Source: Bacillota bacterium
GTDB taxonomy: Bacteria > Bacillota > Clostridia > Peptostreptococcales > Anaerovoracaceae
DNA length: 7,924 nt
NCBI GenBank assembly: GCA_017936025.1
Contig: JAGBGL010000143.1
Location: 1-7,924, forward strand
Direction: 5' to 3'
The position numbers and the translations under genes are program-made. The notes under the pieces are model-generated. The model was not told where the DNA came from. It ran no database searches and saw only the letters and a list, made by a program, of their open reading frames with translations. Positions 1 to 6,751 of the stretch are shown piece after piece (positions within the stretch are counted from its first letter, which is position 1; every line of letters begins with the position of its first letter).

Positions 1-1989
1 ATATTCTTTTGTACCATCAGCAGATGGGTAAACAGCTGCTGCCATGATCGAAGTAGGTTCATACTTACTACCCATATCATTTGTAGCCATCAGAGCCTGG
101 CTGTGACCAACACTTCTGTACCACATATTAGCTACACCTTCACCACAACCCCCATTAGCTACATTTTCATTACAAGATAATACTACACCGTCAGAATATT
201 CATAAGAAAGGCCATGCCGTGTTGTCATATCTAAACCAGCTAACGGTCCTGTAGGTAATTCACCATGAGACATTGTGTCAGACATCGCCATTGTCTTAGA
301 CCATGCTTTTGCACCGTATACATCTTCATCACCGTAGAGGTAATCATTATGTTCAAGGATAGTTCTTCCATTCAGTACCCTAAGAGCATTGATTGTGTAT
401 TCACATAAAATCTCTTCACCCTTTAGATCACTACTACAATGGTTATCCCATACACTTGTAGATTCGATGATACCGCCAAAGTATATATTACCAATAGGTA
501 CATTATAAGATTTTACTGTTGCTTCCCACAGCATAGGTCCGCCATCCCAACTTTCCATCCATTTGTCATAATCTGCATATGTACTTGTTGGTACATTATT
601 CCTAATTACAATACCTTCATATACCCCTAATACTTTAGCGTTTGTCTGCCATGCGATTACTTTTCCATCTTTAACATATACGATTAAGAAGTTGTCAAAG
701 TCTACTGTGTCATAGCAATAAATATCTTCATCGCCACCTAAGAAGTGTTTAGGGTGGCTTCTTGTTAACAGCTTTTCTACCGCTTTACCGTTATTCAGTT
801 TTGCGTTCAGTTCATCAGTCCATTCCTGACCGATATACAGCCTAGTAGTATTTGTAGTGCTACCGTCTTTACTGTAATCGATATACCCATCTTCATAAGG
901 GTCATCTGGTACCACTGGTTCATCTGGAACTACAGGTGGTTCTTCAGGTTTCTCTGCCTTAGTAATATGTTTCAGAGCAGTCGCCTCAGATACTAACCCT
1001 TCTCCACCGAGAGATACTGCATGAGTAGCACCCATTGTATTCTTTGTATATGCACTTGTCGTATTAGATGCTTTAACATCATTGCTTGTCAGTACTAGCG
1101 GTGCTCCAAGAGATAAAGCAAGAGGAGCTCCAGATAACCCATCTGGGAAATTCTGACCATATGCTAATACTACTGTTTTAGAATCTTTGAAGAATGTTTT
1201 TGCTACTTCTACAGATGTTGCATATCTATCAGCGCCTGCAACTCTCTTTACTGTTCCGTATTTAGCAATTTCATTTGCAATACCCTTTGATACTACGCCT
1301 GTACCGCCAATCAGGTAGTATTTACTTGTTCCTAAAGTATTCAGATATGCTTTCTGGTCTGCTGATAATTTACTACCTACTAACATGATAGGTTTTCCTG
1401 CTGCAGATGCGGATAAGCTATCAGCAAAACCTGTTCCTGTACAAATCAGCATATCTTCATTTGTCACGTTACATTCTTTTAGGATAGCAATGTTAGTTTT
1501 GTATCTATCGGCACCTGCCAATCTCTTGACAGAAACTTTTTTAGCTAACCCTTTCTCAAAATTACTTGAGATAGCACCTGTTCCGCCAAGGATATATACT
1601 TTCCCCTCATTGCTCAGATTGGCAAAAATATATTCTGCAATCTCTGTTTCCACACTTTTGTCTACCAAAAGTATCGGAGCATTTTTAACTTTTGCTAAAT
1701 AACTGCCTGTTAACGCATCCGGATAATTGCTTCCGCATGCAACCACGATGTTTTCAAATTTATCAACATCCAGGCTTTTCTTTAAAGCATCTGCAGTCTT
1801 TAATGCTGTTTCATATCTGTTATCTCCTGCATATTTTACATGGTTCAATTCGCCAAACATCCTGTCTATGCTACTTGAATCACTGCCGGCAAACGACGGT
1901 GCAGCATACCCCATATTAAATGATAGTCCTAATATAATTGCCATAATTACAATGGCAGTCCTAGTTATTCTTCCAAGTCGAATCATCAT
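1..1989 (-). CDS. Secreted cell wall binding (CWB2 x3) protein with CAP/SCP domain, 3' end outside window
   Basis: The frame is open for 663 codons and continues past the left edge, so the C-terminus is missing. Residues about 1-34 form a signal peptide: Arg-rich start, hydrophobic core at 12-28, likely cleavage after SFA at 34. Three CWB2 repeats (Pfam PF04122 type) follow at about 50-145, 155-245 and 248-340, marked by AGDNRYET, AGADRYKT and AGADRYAT and by LGGTG/IGGTG turns. CWB2 repeats anchor proteins non-covalently to wall polymers in Clostridia. A Pro/Glu linker spans 346-366. Residues about 385-515 resemble the CAP-associated domain of YkwD-like proteins (IVYVKDGKVIAW). From about 530 a CAP/SCP domain is recognisable by MSHGE, NENVA and SVGHS, which keep its conserved His and Glu residues. 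Its biochemical role is unknown. Two ATGs are in tandem (1989 and 1986); AGAGGA at 1995-2000 lies 5 and 8 bases upstream, so the second is equally plausible. The coding sequence looks more AT-rich than the neighbouring operon. Confidence 0.88.
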   Translation of the reverse strand, partial: MMIRLGRITRTAIVIMAIILGLSFNMGYAAPSFAGSDSSSIDRMFGELNHVKYAGDNRYETALKTADALKKSLDVDKFENIVVACGSNYPDALTGSYLAKVKNAPILLVDKSVETEIAEYIFANLSNEGKVYILGGTGAISSNFEKGLAKKVSVKRLAGADRYKTNIAILKECNVTNEDMLICTGTGFADSLSASAAGKPIMLVGSKLSADQKAYLNTLGTSKYYLIGGTGVVSKGIANEIAKYGTVKRVAGADRYATSVEVAKTFFKDSKTVVLAYGQNFPDGLSGAPLALSLGAPLVLTSNDVKASNTTSAYTKNTMGATHAVSLGGEGLVSEATALKHITKAEKPEEPPVVPDEPVVPDDPYEDGYIDYSKDGSTTNTTRLYIGQEWTDELNAKLNNGKAVEKLLTRSHPKHFLGGDEDIYCYDTVDFDNFLIVYVKDGKVIAWQTNAKVLGVYEGIVIRNNVPTSTYADYDKWMESWDGGPMLWEATVKSYNVPIGNIYFGGIIESTSVWDNHCSSDLKGEEILCEYTINALRVLNGRTILEHNDYLYGDEDVYGAKAWSKTMAMSDTMSHGELPTGPLAGLDMTTRHGLSYEYSDGVVLSCNENVANGGCGEGVANMWYRSVGHSQALMATNDMGSKYEPTSIMAAAVYPSADGTKEY

Positions 1990-2020
1990 TTTTGTCCTCT
2001 TTTTTTATATAAGAACGCAC

Positions 2021-2053
2021 AAAGCGAGAGTCCTTAATTGAACTCTCGCCTTT
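2021..2053 (-). terminator. Hairpin: weak terminator or leader structure
   Basis: GCGAGAGT (2024-2031) and ACTCTCGC (2042-2049) are a perfect 8-bp inverted repeat with a 10-base loop. AAA (2021-2023) and TTT (2051-2053) can extend the stem past one bulged base. Read on the minus strand the stem is followed by only three T residues, and on the plus strand by CTTTATAC, so it is not a textbook intrinsic terminator. It lies about 100 bases past the last operon stop and about 30 bases before the wall protein start. It could end the operon transcript, protect its 3' end, or form a leader structure for the downstream gene. Confidence 0.45.
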
Positions 2054-2069
2054 ATACAGGTTCTTAAAA

Positions 2070-2098
2070 TTTATAAACGTATCTCTTTAAAACGCAAA
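2070..2098 (-). promoter_or_regulatory. Weak candidate promoter for the wall protein gene
   Basis: On the minus strand TTTGCG (2093-2098) lies 17 bases before TATAAA (2070-2075). The -10 is good, but the -35 matches the consensus TTGACA poorly. If used, transcription would start near 2063 and the leader would include the hairpin at 2021-2053. A second TATAAA-like hexamer occurs around 2051-2056. The sequence alone does not decide between them. Confidence 0.25.
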
Positions 2099-2150
2099 AC
2101 TATGAGAGTCATATACATTACCAAATATGTTTTTATCCAGCATATTCACT

Positions 2151-3554
2151 TTACACCGGATACGCCTTATTCTTCATATCCATTGCATCTGGATCGATCT
2201 TGTCTCTCAGCGCCGCTCTTCTCTTGAAGTAGTCGATCGCAGTCTGGCCGAACAGTGCATATGTCAGCACGTCTTCGTCCTGCTCTTTATAATCTGCAAC
2301 TTCTGCTGTCAGCTGCTCCAGTTCAGGTTCCAGCAGATCCGCAGGTCTGCATGTGATGATCGGCTCGTCGCCCACTTTCGCCTGAACTTCAGGATTCATC
2401 GGCAGCGGTGTCGCACCATAATTACCTTTCAGCAGTTCTTTAGTTTCCTTGGAGAGGATCTTGTATCTTTCACCCATCAGAACGTTCAGAACAGCCTGTG
2501 TACCTACGATCTGTGAAGATGGAGTTACCAGAGGAGGCATTCCCAGATCATTTCTTACTCTAGGGATTTCCTGCAGTACATCCATGTATTTATCTTCTGC
2601 ATTCTGGTCTTTCAGCTGGGAGATCAGGTTGGACAGCATTCCGCCCGGAACCTGATACAGCAGTGTGTTGATATCTGTATCCAGAACTTTTGTGGACATC
2701 AGGCCGCTCTTCAGTGCCGCATCTTTGATGCCGCGGAAGTGATCAGCCAGCACTTTCAGTTTGTTCTGATCCAGACCTGTATCGAATTTAGTTCCCGCAA
2801 AAGTTTCCACCATAACTTCTGTTGCCGGCTGAGCAGTACCTCCGGAGAATGGGGAGATAGCTGTATCGATTCCGTCAACGCCTGCCTGAACGGCAGTAAA
2901 GTATGTGATAGGAGCCACACCGCTTGTGCAGTGGCTGTGCAGGTGGATAGGGATTTCCACGTTTTCTTTCAGCATTGTGATCATTTCACGTGCTGCTTCC
3001 GGTACCATCAGACCGGCCATGTCTTTGATACAGATGGAGTCAGCTCCCATTTCCTGCATTCTCAGTGCCAGGTCTTTCCAGTATTCCAGTGTGTACGGTT
3101 CACCGATAGTGTAGGACATACCGATCTGTGCGTGTGCACCGTAAGCCTTTGCAGATTTAACTGCAGTCTCAACGTTACGCAGGTCATTCAGTGCATCGAA
3201 GATTCTCAGATTATCGATACCATTATCTACAGATTTTTTTACGAAGTAGTCTACTACATCATCGGAATAATGTCTGTAACCCAGCAGGTTCTGGCCTCTG
3301 AGCAGCATCTGCAGGCGAGTGTTAGGCATCATCTCGCGCAGTGTGCGCAGACGTTCCCATGGATCTTCGTCCAGGAATCTGATGCAGGAGTCAAAAGTCG
3401 CTCCGCCCCAGCACTCGACAGCATCATAACCGACTTCGTCCATCGCAGACAGGATCGGCTTCATATCGCTCATTGGCATTCTTGTCGCAATAAGGGACTG
3501 CTGTCCGTCTCTTATCACGGTTTCCATTATTTTAAGTTTTTTATTTTCACTCAT
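2151..3554 (-). CDS. oadA: Oxaloacetate decarboxylase alpha / transcarboxylase 5S-type carboxyltransferase lacking biotin domain
   Basis: This 467-aa protein has the pyruvate-carboxyltransferase TIM barrel (about 8-280) and the conserved post-barrel PYC/OADA region (about 290-455). Visible landmarks are RDGQQS at 15-20 with the metal-binding Asp16, ECWGGATFD at 47-55, LLRGQN at 84-89, IKDMAGL with the expected carbamylated lysine Lys177, the metal-binding HSH at 206-208, and SPFSGGTAQP at 234-243. The family moves a carboxyl group between oxaloacetate/pyruvate and biotin. Classical OadA is about 590 residues and ends in a biotinyl domain. This one stops before it, as in the Propionibacterium transcarboxylase 5S subunit and PycB-type proteins. 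The biotin domain is instead a separate gene at 4698-5060. AGGAGG at 3565-3570 overlaps the stop of the preceding oadB gene and sits 10 bases from the ATG, implying translational coupling. It is the last gene of the operon. Whether it acts as decarboxylase or transcarboxylase subunit cannot be read from the sequence. Confidence 0.93.
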   Translation of the reverse strand: MSENKKLKIMETVIRDGQQSLIATRMPMSDMKPILSAMDEVGYDAVECWGGATFDSCIRFLDEDPWERLRTLREMMPNTRLQMLLRGQNLLGYRHYSDDVVDYFVKKSVDNGIDNLRIFDALNDLRNVETAVKSAKAYGAHAQIGMSYTIGEPYTLEYWKDLALRMQEMGADSICIKDMAGLMVPEAAREMITMLKENVEIPIHLHSHCTSGVAPITYFTAVQAGVDGIDTAISPFSGGTAQPATEVMVETFAGTKFDTGLDQNKLKVLADHFRGIKDAALKSGLMSTKVLDTDINTLLYQVPGGMLSNLISQLKDQNAEDKYMDVLQEIPRVRNDLGMPPLVTPSSQIVGTQAVLNVLMGERYKILSKETKELLKGNYGATPLPMNPEVQAKVGDEPIITCRPADLLEPELEQLTAEVADYKEQDEDVLTYALFGQTAIDYFKRRAALRDKIDPDAMDMKNKAYPV

Positions 3555-3568
3555 TACGAAATTACCTC

Positions 3569-4687
3569 CTACGAAACACCGAAGATCGCCATAAATACTC
3601 CGGCAGCTACTGCAGTACCGATTACGCCCGCTACGTTAGGTCCCATCGCATGCATCAGCAGGAAGTTTGTAGGATCTGCTTCTGCACCGACTTTCTGGGA
3701 CACACGTGCAGCCATAGGAACCGCAGATACGCCTGCAGAACCGATCAGCGGATTGATCTTGCCGCCTGTGAGTTTGCACATTAATTTTCCGAACAGGACA
3801 CCTGCCGCTGTACCGAAACTGAATGCGATCAGTCCCAGAATAACGATCTTGATAGTGCTCCAGTTCAGGAATGCTTCTGCACTTGTAGTCGCACCTACGG
3901 AAGTTCCCAGCAGGATTACTACGATGTACATCAGTGCGTTGGAAGCTGTTTCCTGCAGCTGTCTTACTACTCCGCTCTCTCTGAACAGATTTCCCAGCAT
4001 CAGCATACCGATCAGCGGTGCTGTTGATGGAAGCAATGTACAAACTATTATAGTTACAACTATAGGGAAGATGATTCTTTCTTTTTTGGAAACTTCCCTC
4101 AGCTGTTCCATTTTGATTTTACGTTCTTTTTCTGTTGTAAGAGCTTTCATGATAGGCGGCTGGATAATTGGAACCAGTGCCATATATGAGTACGCCGCAA
4201 CTGCGATAGGTCCCATCAGTTCATGCTGTCCCAGCTTCATTGCCAGGAAGATGGAAGTAGGACCGTCAGCGCCTCCGATGATACTTACTGCTGCCGCCTG
4301 TGCTTCTGTGAAGCCCATCAGCATCGCCAGGAAAAACGCACCGAATACACCGAACTGTGCCGCCGCCCCCAGGAGGAAGCTCTTAGGGTTCGCGATCAGC
4401 GGACCGAAGTCTGTCAGTGCACCTACGCCCAGGAATATGAGCGAAGGCAGGATAGTCCATTCGTCCAGCAGGAAGAAGTAATGGAGCAGTCCCCCTTCTT
4501 CCATAATAGGCGGATACAGGTTTACCAGCAGCATCCCGAATGAGATCGGCAGAAGCAGGAGCGGTTCATACTGTTTGGCTATCGCCAGATACATCAGTAC
4601 CATTGCAACCACAACCATGATAACGTTTCCGATTGTCAGGTTGAAGAAGCCGGTCTGATGCGCCAGATTCAATAACGTCTCTTGCAT
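3569..4687 (-). CDS. oadB: Sodium-translocating decarboxylase beta subunit (OadB/MmdB/GcdB family)
   Basis: This 372-aa polytopic membrane protein (Pfam PF03977 family) decarboxylates carboxybiotin and exports Na+. Hydrophobic segments fill most of its length. The ion-path signature is intact. GGADGPTS at 138-145 carries Asp141, which matches Asp203 of Klebsiella OadB. AYSYMALVP at 165-173 carries the conserved tyrosines. NPLIGSAGVSAVP at 312-324 carries Asn312, Gly316 and Ser321, with the same spacing as Klebsiella Asn373, Gly377 and Ser382. The length is close to MmdB/GcdB and shorter than Klebsiella OadB (about 433). The family does not itself show which acid or acyl-CoA is the substrate. 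AGGAGG at 4694-4699 overlaps the stop of the biotin carrier gene and lies 6 bases from the ATG. The downstream oadA gene begins 14 bases after the stop. Confidence 0.95.
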   Translation of the reverse strand: MQETLLNLAHQTGFFNLTIGNVIMVVVAMVLMYLAIAKQYEPLLLLPISFGMLLVNLYPPIMEEGGLLHYFFLLDEWTILPSLIFLGVGALTDFGPLIANPKSFLLGAAAQFGVFGAFFLAMLMGFTEAQAAAVSIIGGADGPTSIFLAMKLGQHELMGPIAVAAYSYMALVPIIQPPIMKALTTEKERKIKMEQLREVSKKERIIFPIVVTIIVCTLLPSTAPLIGMLMLGNLFRESGVVRQLQETASNALMYIVVILLGTSVGATTSAEAFLNWSTIKIVILGLIAFSFGTAAGVLFGKLMCKLTGGKINPLIGSAGVSAVPMAARVSQKVGAEADPTNFLLMHAMGPNVAGVIGTAVAAGVFMAIFGVS

Positions 4688-4697
4688 GTCTTGCCTC

Positions 4698-5060
4698 CTA
4701 TGCTATATAAGCAACTACCTTTCCTGTTTCTACAGGGTCTCCTTCAGCAACTACGATGCTGGATACTGTTCCGTCGCAAGGTGCAACAACAGGGATTTCC
4801 ATTTTCATAGCTTCCAGGATCAGGATAGTGTCACCGGATTTAACGGCGTCGCCTTCTTTGCTTATGATCTTCCACACCTTGCCTGTTGTGCCGCATACTA
4901 CAGGTTCGCCGGAACCTGCCGCAGCCTTTTTAGCAGGTGCTGCTTTCGGTGCTGCCACCTGTGCTGCTGGAGCAGGTGCCGCTGCAGATGGTGCACTGCC
5001 TTTCTTTTCTACTTCAACTTCGTATTCAATACCATTTACTCTTATGATGTATGTTTCCAT
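4698..5060 (-). CDS. Biotin carboxyl carrier protein (decarboxylase gamma / transcarboxylase 1.3S type)
   Basis: This 120-aa protein has three parts: an N-terminal beta-rich stretch (METYIIRVNG...) at 1-20, an Ala/Pro/Lys-rich flexible arm at about 21-50, and a C-terminal biotinyl domain at 52-120. The biotin attachment motif is EAMKME with Lys86, placed 34 residues from the C-terminus as usual for this fold. The size and build match MmdC/GcdC and the Propionibacterium 1.3S subunit (about 123 aa). It should carry carboxybiotin between the carboxyltransferases and the membrane beta subunit. No biotin carboxylase or biotin ligase is encoded in the window. Its ATG lies inside the end of the preceding gene (19-base overlap, 5042-5060). 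GGAGGG just upstream provides the ribosome site, 5-6 bases from the start. Confidence 0.95.
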   Translation of the reverse strand: METYIIRVNGIEYEVEVEKKGSAPSAAAPAPAAQVAAPKAAPAKKAAAGSGEPVVCGTTGKVWKIISKEGDAVKSGDTILILEAMKMEIPVVAPCDGTVSSIVVAEGDPVETGKVVAYIA

Positions 5061-5362
5061 GTCGCCCTCCGTACTTTTCTGACAACGTAACCTTCATTAT
5101 TATCATCACCGTTTTCATCTTTAATGTATTGGTGAATAGCTGCAGTGATCACTGCAATGATTTCCGGATCTATTACGTCCGGATCTTCAGCAGGCTGCAC
5201 TGCAGGTTCTGCCGCTGCAGGTTCTGCCGCAGGTTTCTTTCCTTTTACCAGCAGACCCATCAGCCAGATACATAGTGAAATGAAAATCAGAATTGCAAAT
5301 ACGATCCCCATTCCCAGTGCTGTATACTCGCCTGCGATTTTAATGATTTCTCCGAAACTCAT
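5042..5362 (-). CDS. Small membrane subunit of sodium-pump decarboxylase (OadG/MmdD-like)
   Basis: This 106-aa protein has one membrane helix at about 14-39 (TALGMGIVFAILIFISLCIW...), a basic KGKK stop, an Ala/Pro/Glu-rich linker at about 44-59, and a C-terminal segment with EIIAVITAAIHQYI and VVRKVRRATWKH. This order is typical of the OadG/MmdD family (PF04277), which holds the soluble carboxyltransferase and the membrane beta subunit together. The family has little sequence conservation, and context contributes to the call. The gene starts 9 bases after the stop of the acyl-CoA carboxyltransferase gene and its end overlaps the biotin carrier gene by 19 bases. Its ribosome site is weak (a GGTAGGTGA stretch that begins at the upstream stop), so translation probably depends on coupling. 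The linker is encoded by a short tandem repeat at 5201-5230. Confidence 0.85.
   Translation of the reverse strand: MSFGEIIKIAGEYTALGMGIVFAILIFISLCIWLMGLLVKGKKPAAEPAAAEPAVQPAEDPDVIDPEIIAVITAAIHQYIKDENGDDNNEGYVVRKVRRATWKHTS
5201..5230. repeat. 15-bp perfect tandem duplication in the OadG-like linker
   Basis: The unit TGCAGGTTCTGCCGC occurs twice back to back (5201-5215 and 5216-5230), followed by a few further matching bases (AGGTT). On the coding strand it encodes Ala-Ala-Glu-Pro-Ala twice in the flexible linker after the membrane helix. The unit is a multiple of three, so gain or loss of a copy would change linker length and keep the frame. Confidence 0.9.
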
Positions 5363-5371
5363 TCAGATCAC

Positions 5372-6718
5372 CTACCTACTGTTAACAAATGTCTGCAGTG
5401 CGCCGATCAGATATTTTCTTGTATCTTCCGGTGCTATAACTTTGTCTACCAGACCGTGTCTTGCCAGTGCCATTGCGCTGGAATATGTGTCACAGTACTG
5501 CTGTTCCAGTTCCTTCGTCCATTTACCGAAGATGACTTCTGTTGCCTGACGTGCATTTACGATACTTGCTTCCGCTGTATCCCACATAAATACATAATCG
5601 GCACCAAGTCCTTTTGGGTTCATCATACTGTATGCACTTCCAACGATAGAGCCCGTGATCAGGCTGATCTTAGGAACATCTGCTCTTGTCAGCGCGATCA
5701 GCATTCTTGCCGCTGCATTAGGCAGATTCTTTTCGTTTTCAGAAGTAGTCTGATAACCTTCTGTATCTATAATAGTCAGGATAGGAAGATTGAACTTATC
5801 ACAGATTTCTATGATAGCCGCAGCTTTATCGCAGCCTTCTGCTGTGATTCTCTTTTCTCCGTCAACTGTATTGCATGCAACTACACCGACCGCCTGTCCT
5901 GCGATTTTGATCATTCCGGTGATCATGTCATGACCGACATCAGGCTGGGATTCAATGAAACCATAGTTATCGGACAGTTCGGAAACGATGGCTTTTGCGT
6001 CACCTGCCATAGTACGGATATCAGGACAGCTTCTGTTGAGCGTTTCCTCATCGACATCCTGGATTTCAGGTGCAAAGTCGCTGCTTGGCGGAAGCAGTTC
6101 CACCAGCTTCGTTATTCTTTCTTTGATTGTTTCCCATGGATACGAACCGTCATGTACCGCGGATACATGCGGATTATTTCCGATTGCATTCTGAACAACG
6201 CCCTGCGGATTCACAAAGATGCTTCCCTTGCCTTCTTCGATAAATACGAAATCAGAAAGTTCGGCTGCAATGGACATACCGCCTCCGCACTTGCCGATAA
6301 CGGCCATGATCTGAGGAATATGTTCCCATGCCTTTGTCTGGATCTTGTACAGTTTCGCAAACTGATGCAGTCCATCCAGCCCTTCTTCGATACGGAAGCC
6401 TGCGCAATCCAGCAGTCCGATAACCGGAGCCTTTGCTTTGATAGCATGCTTGTATACATCGATGATCTTACGGCCGTGAGCTTCACCGAAAGTTCCGCCC
6501 ATCACCTCTTCATCCTGTGCATAAATAAAAACAAGGTTGCCCCCGATCGTACCATATCCTGTAACAACGCCGTCCGATTCGACAACGGAATCAGGATGGT
6601 AAAACTCTGTGTGTCTTACAGAAACATGCTCGCCCATTTCCATAAAGCTGCCCGGATCCAGCAGATCCATGATTTTGGAAAAGACTGCAGTTCTTTCTTC
6701 ATTTACTTTGACTTGCAT
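5372..6718 (-). CDS. Acyl-CoA carboxyltransferase (PccB/MmdA/12S-like), short divergent form
   Basis: This 448-aa biotin-dependent carboxyltransferase has two crotonase-like halves. N-half landmarks are LLDPGSFMEMGE at 19-30, VVTGYGTIGG at 51-60, AQDEEVMGGTFGEAHGRKI at 67-85, GFRIEEGLDGL at 107-117 and the oxyanion region GKCGGGMS at 142-149. C-half landmarks are ADVPKISLITGSIVGSAYSMM at 346-366 and GLGADYVFMWDTAEASI at 370-386. Relatives such as MmdA and PccB are about 510-530 residues and usually have RKAYGG(A/S)Y in the C-half. Here that segment reads GSIVGSAYS, and the usual DVPGF...RHGAK stretch is replaced by DTEGYQTT...NAAA. The fold and reaction class are clear. The acyl-CoA substrate (methylmalonyl-, glutaconyl-, malonyl- or another) is not. 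It is the first operon gene, with AAGGAGG at 6724-6730, 5 bases before the ATG, which supports this start. Confidence 0.88.
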   Translation of the reverse strand: MQVKVNEERTAVFSKIMDLLDPGSFMEMGEHVSVRHTEFYHPDSVVESDGVVTGYGTIGGNLVFIYAQDEEVMGGTFGEAHGRKIIDVYKHAIKAKAPVIGLLDCAGFRIEEGLDGLHQFAKLYKIQTKAWEHIPQIMAVIGKCGGGMSIAAELSDFVFIEEGKGSIFVNPQGVVQNAIGNNPHVSAVHDGSYPWETIKERITKLVELLPPSSDFAPEIQDVDEETLNRSCPDIRTMAGDAKAIVSELSDNYGFIESQPDVGHDMITGMIKIAGQAVGVVACNTVDGEKRITAEGCDKAAAIIEICDKFNLPILTIIDTEGYQTTSENEKNLPNAAARMLIALTRADVPKISLITGSIVGSAYSMMNPKGLGADYVFMWDTAEASIVNARQATEVIFGKWTKELEQQYCDTYSSAMALARHGLVDKVIAPEDTRKYLIGALQTFVNSR

Positions 6719-6751
6719 TTCGCCCTCCTTGAGGATCTTTTTTGTGTTTTT

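Larger units (their letters stand above)
1990..2150. other. Intergenic region between operon end and surface-protein gene
   Basis: This 161-bp AT-rich stretch separates the stop of the decarboxylase operon from the start of the wall protein gene on the same strand. It holds a hairpin (2021-2053), a weak promoter candidate (2070-2098) and a third copy of the hairpin's GAGAGT arm sequence at 2104-2109. No coding potential was seen in it. Confidence 0.7.

Noticed and set aside
50..2000. CWB2 repeats as a possible DNA repeat array or CRISPR-like structure
   Set aside because: The similarity is at protein level (AGADRY motifs about 93-104 residues apart) and the DNA copies have diverged; there are no short identical repeats with spacers.
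439..2041. Several plus-strand open frames of 63-105 codons opposite the wall protein
   Set aside because: The minus-strand frame has a signal peptide, three CWB2 repeats and a CAP domain across the whole stretch; the plus-strand frames are shadows.
2739..4481. Plus-strand open frame of 580 codons opposite oadA and oadB
   Set aside because: It lies wholly antisense to two strongly conserved genes, gives a Cys/Ser/His-rich product with no recognisable domain, and bridges the boundary between the two genes. Codon bias of the real genes explains the lack of stops.
2151..6718. An ATP-dependent acyl-CoA or pyruvate carboxylase operon
   Set aside because: No ATP-grasp biotin carboxylase subunit is present, while a sodium-pump beta subunit with intact ion-site residues is, so decarboxylation or transcarboxylation fits better.
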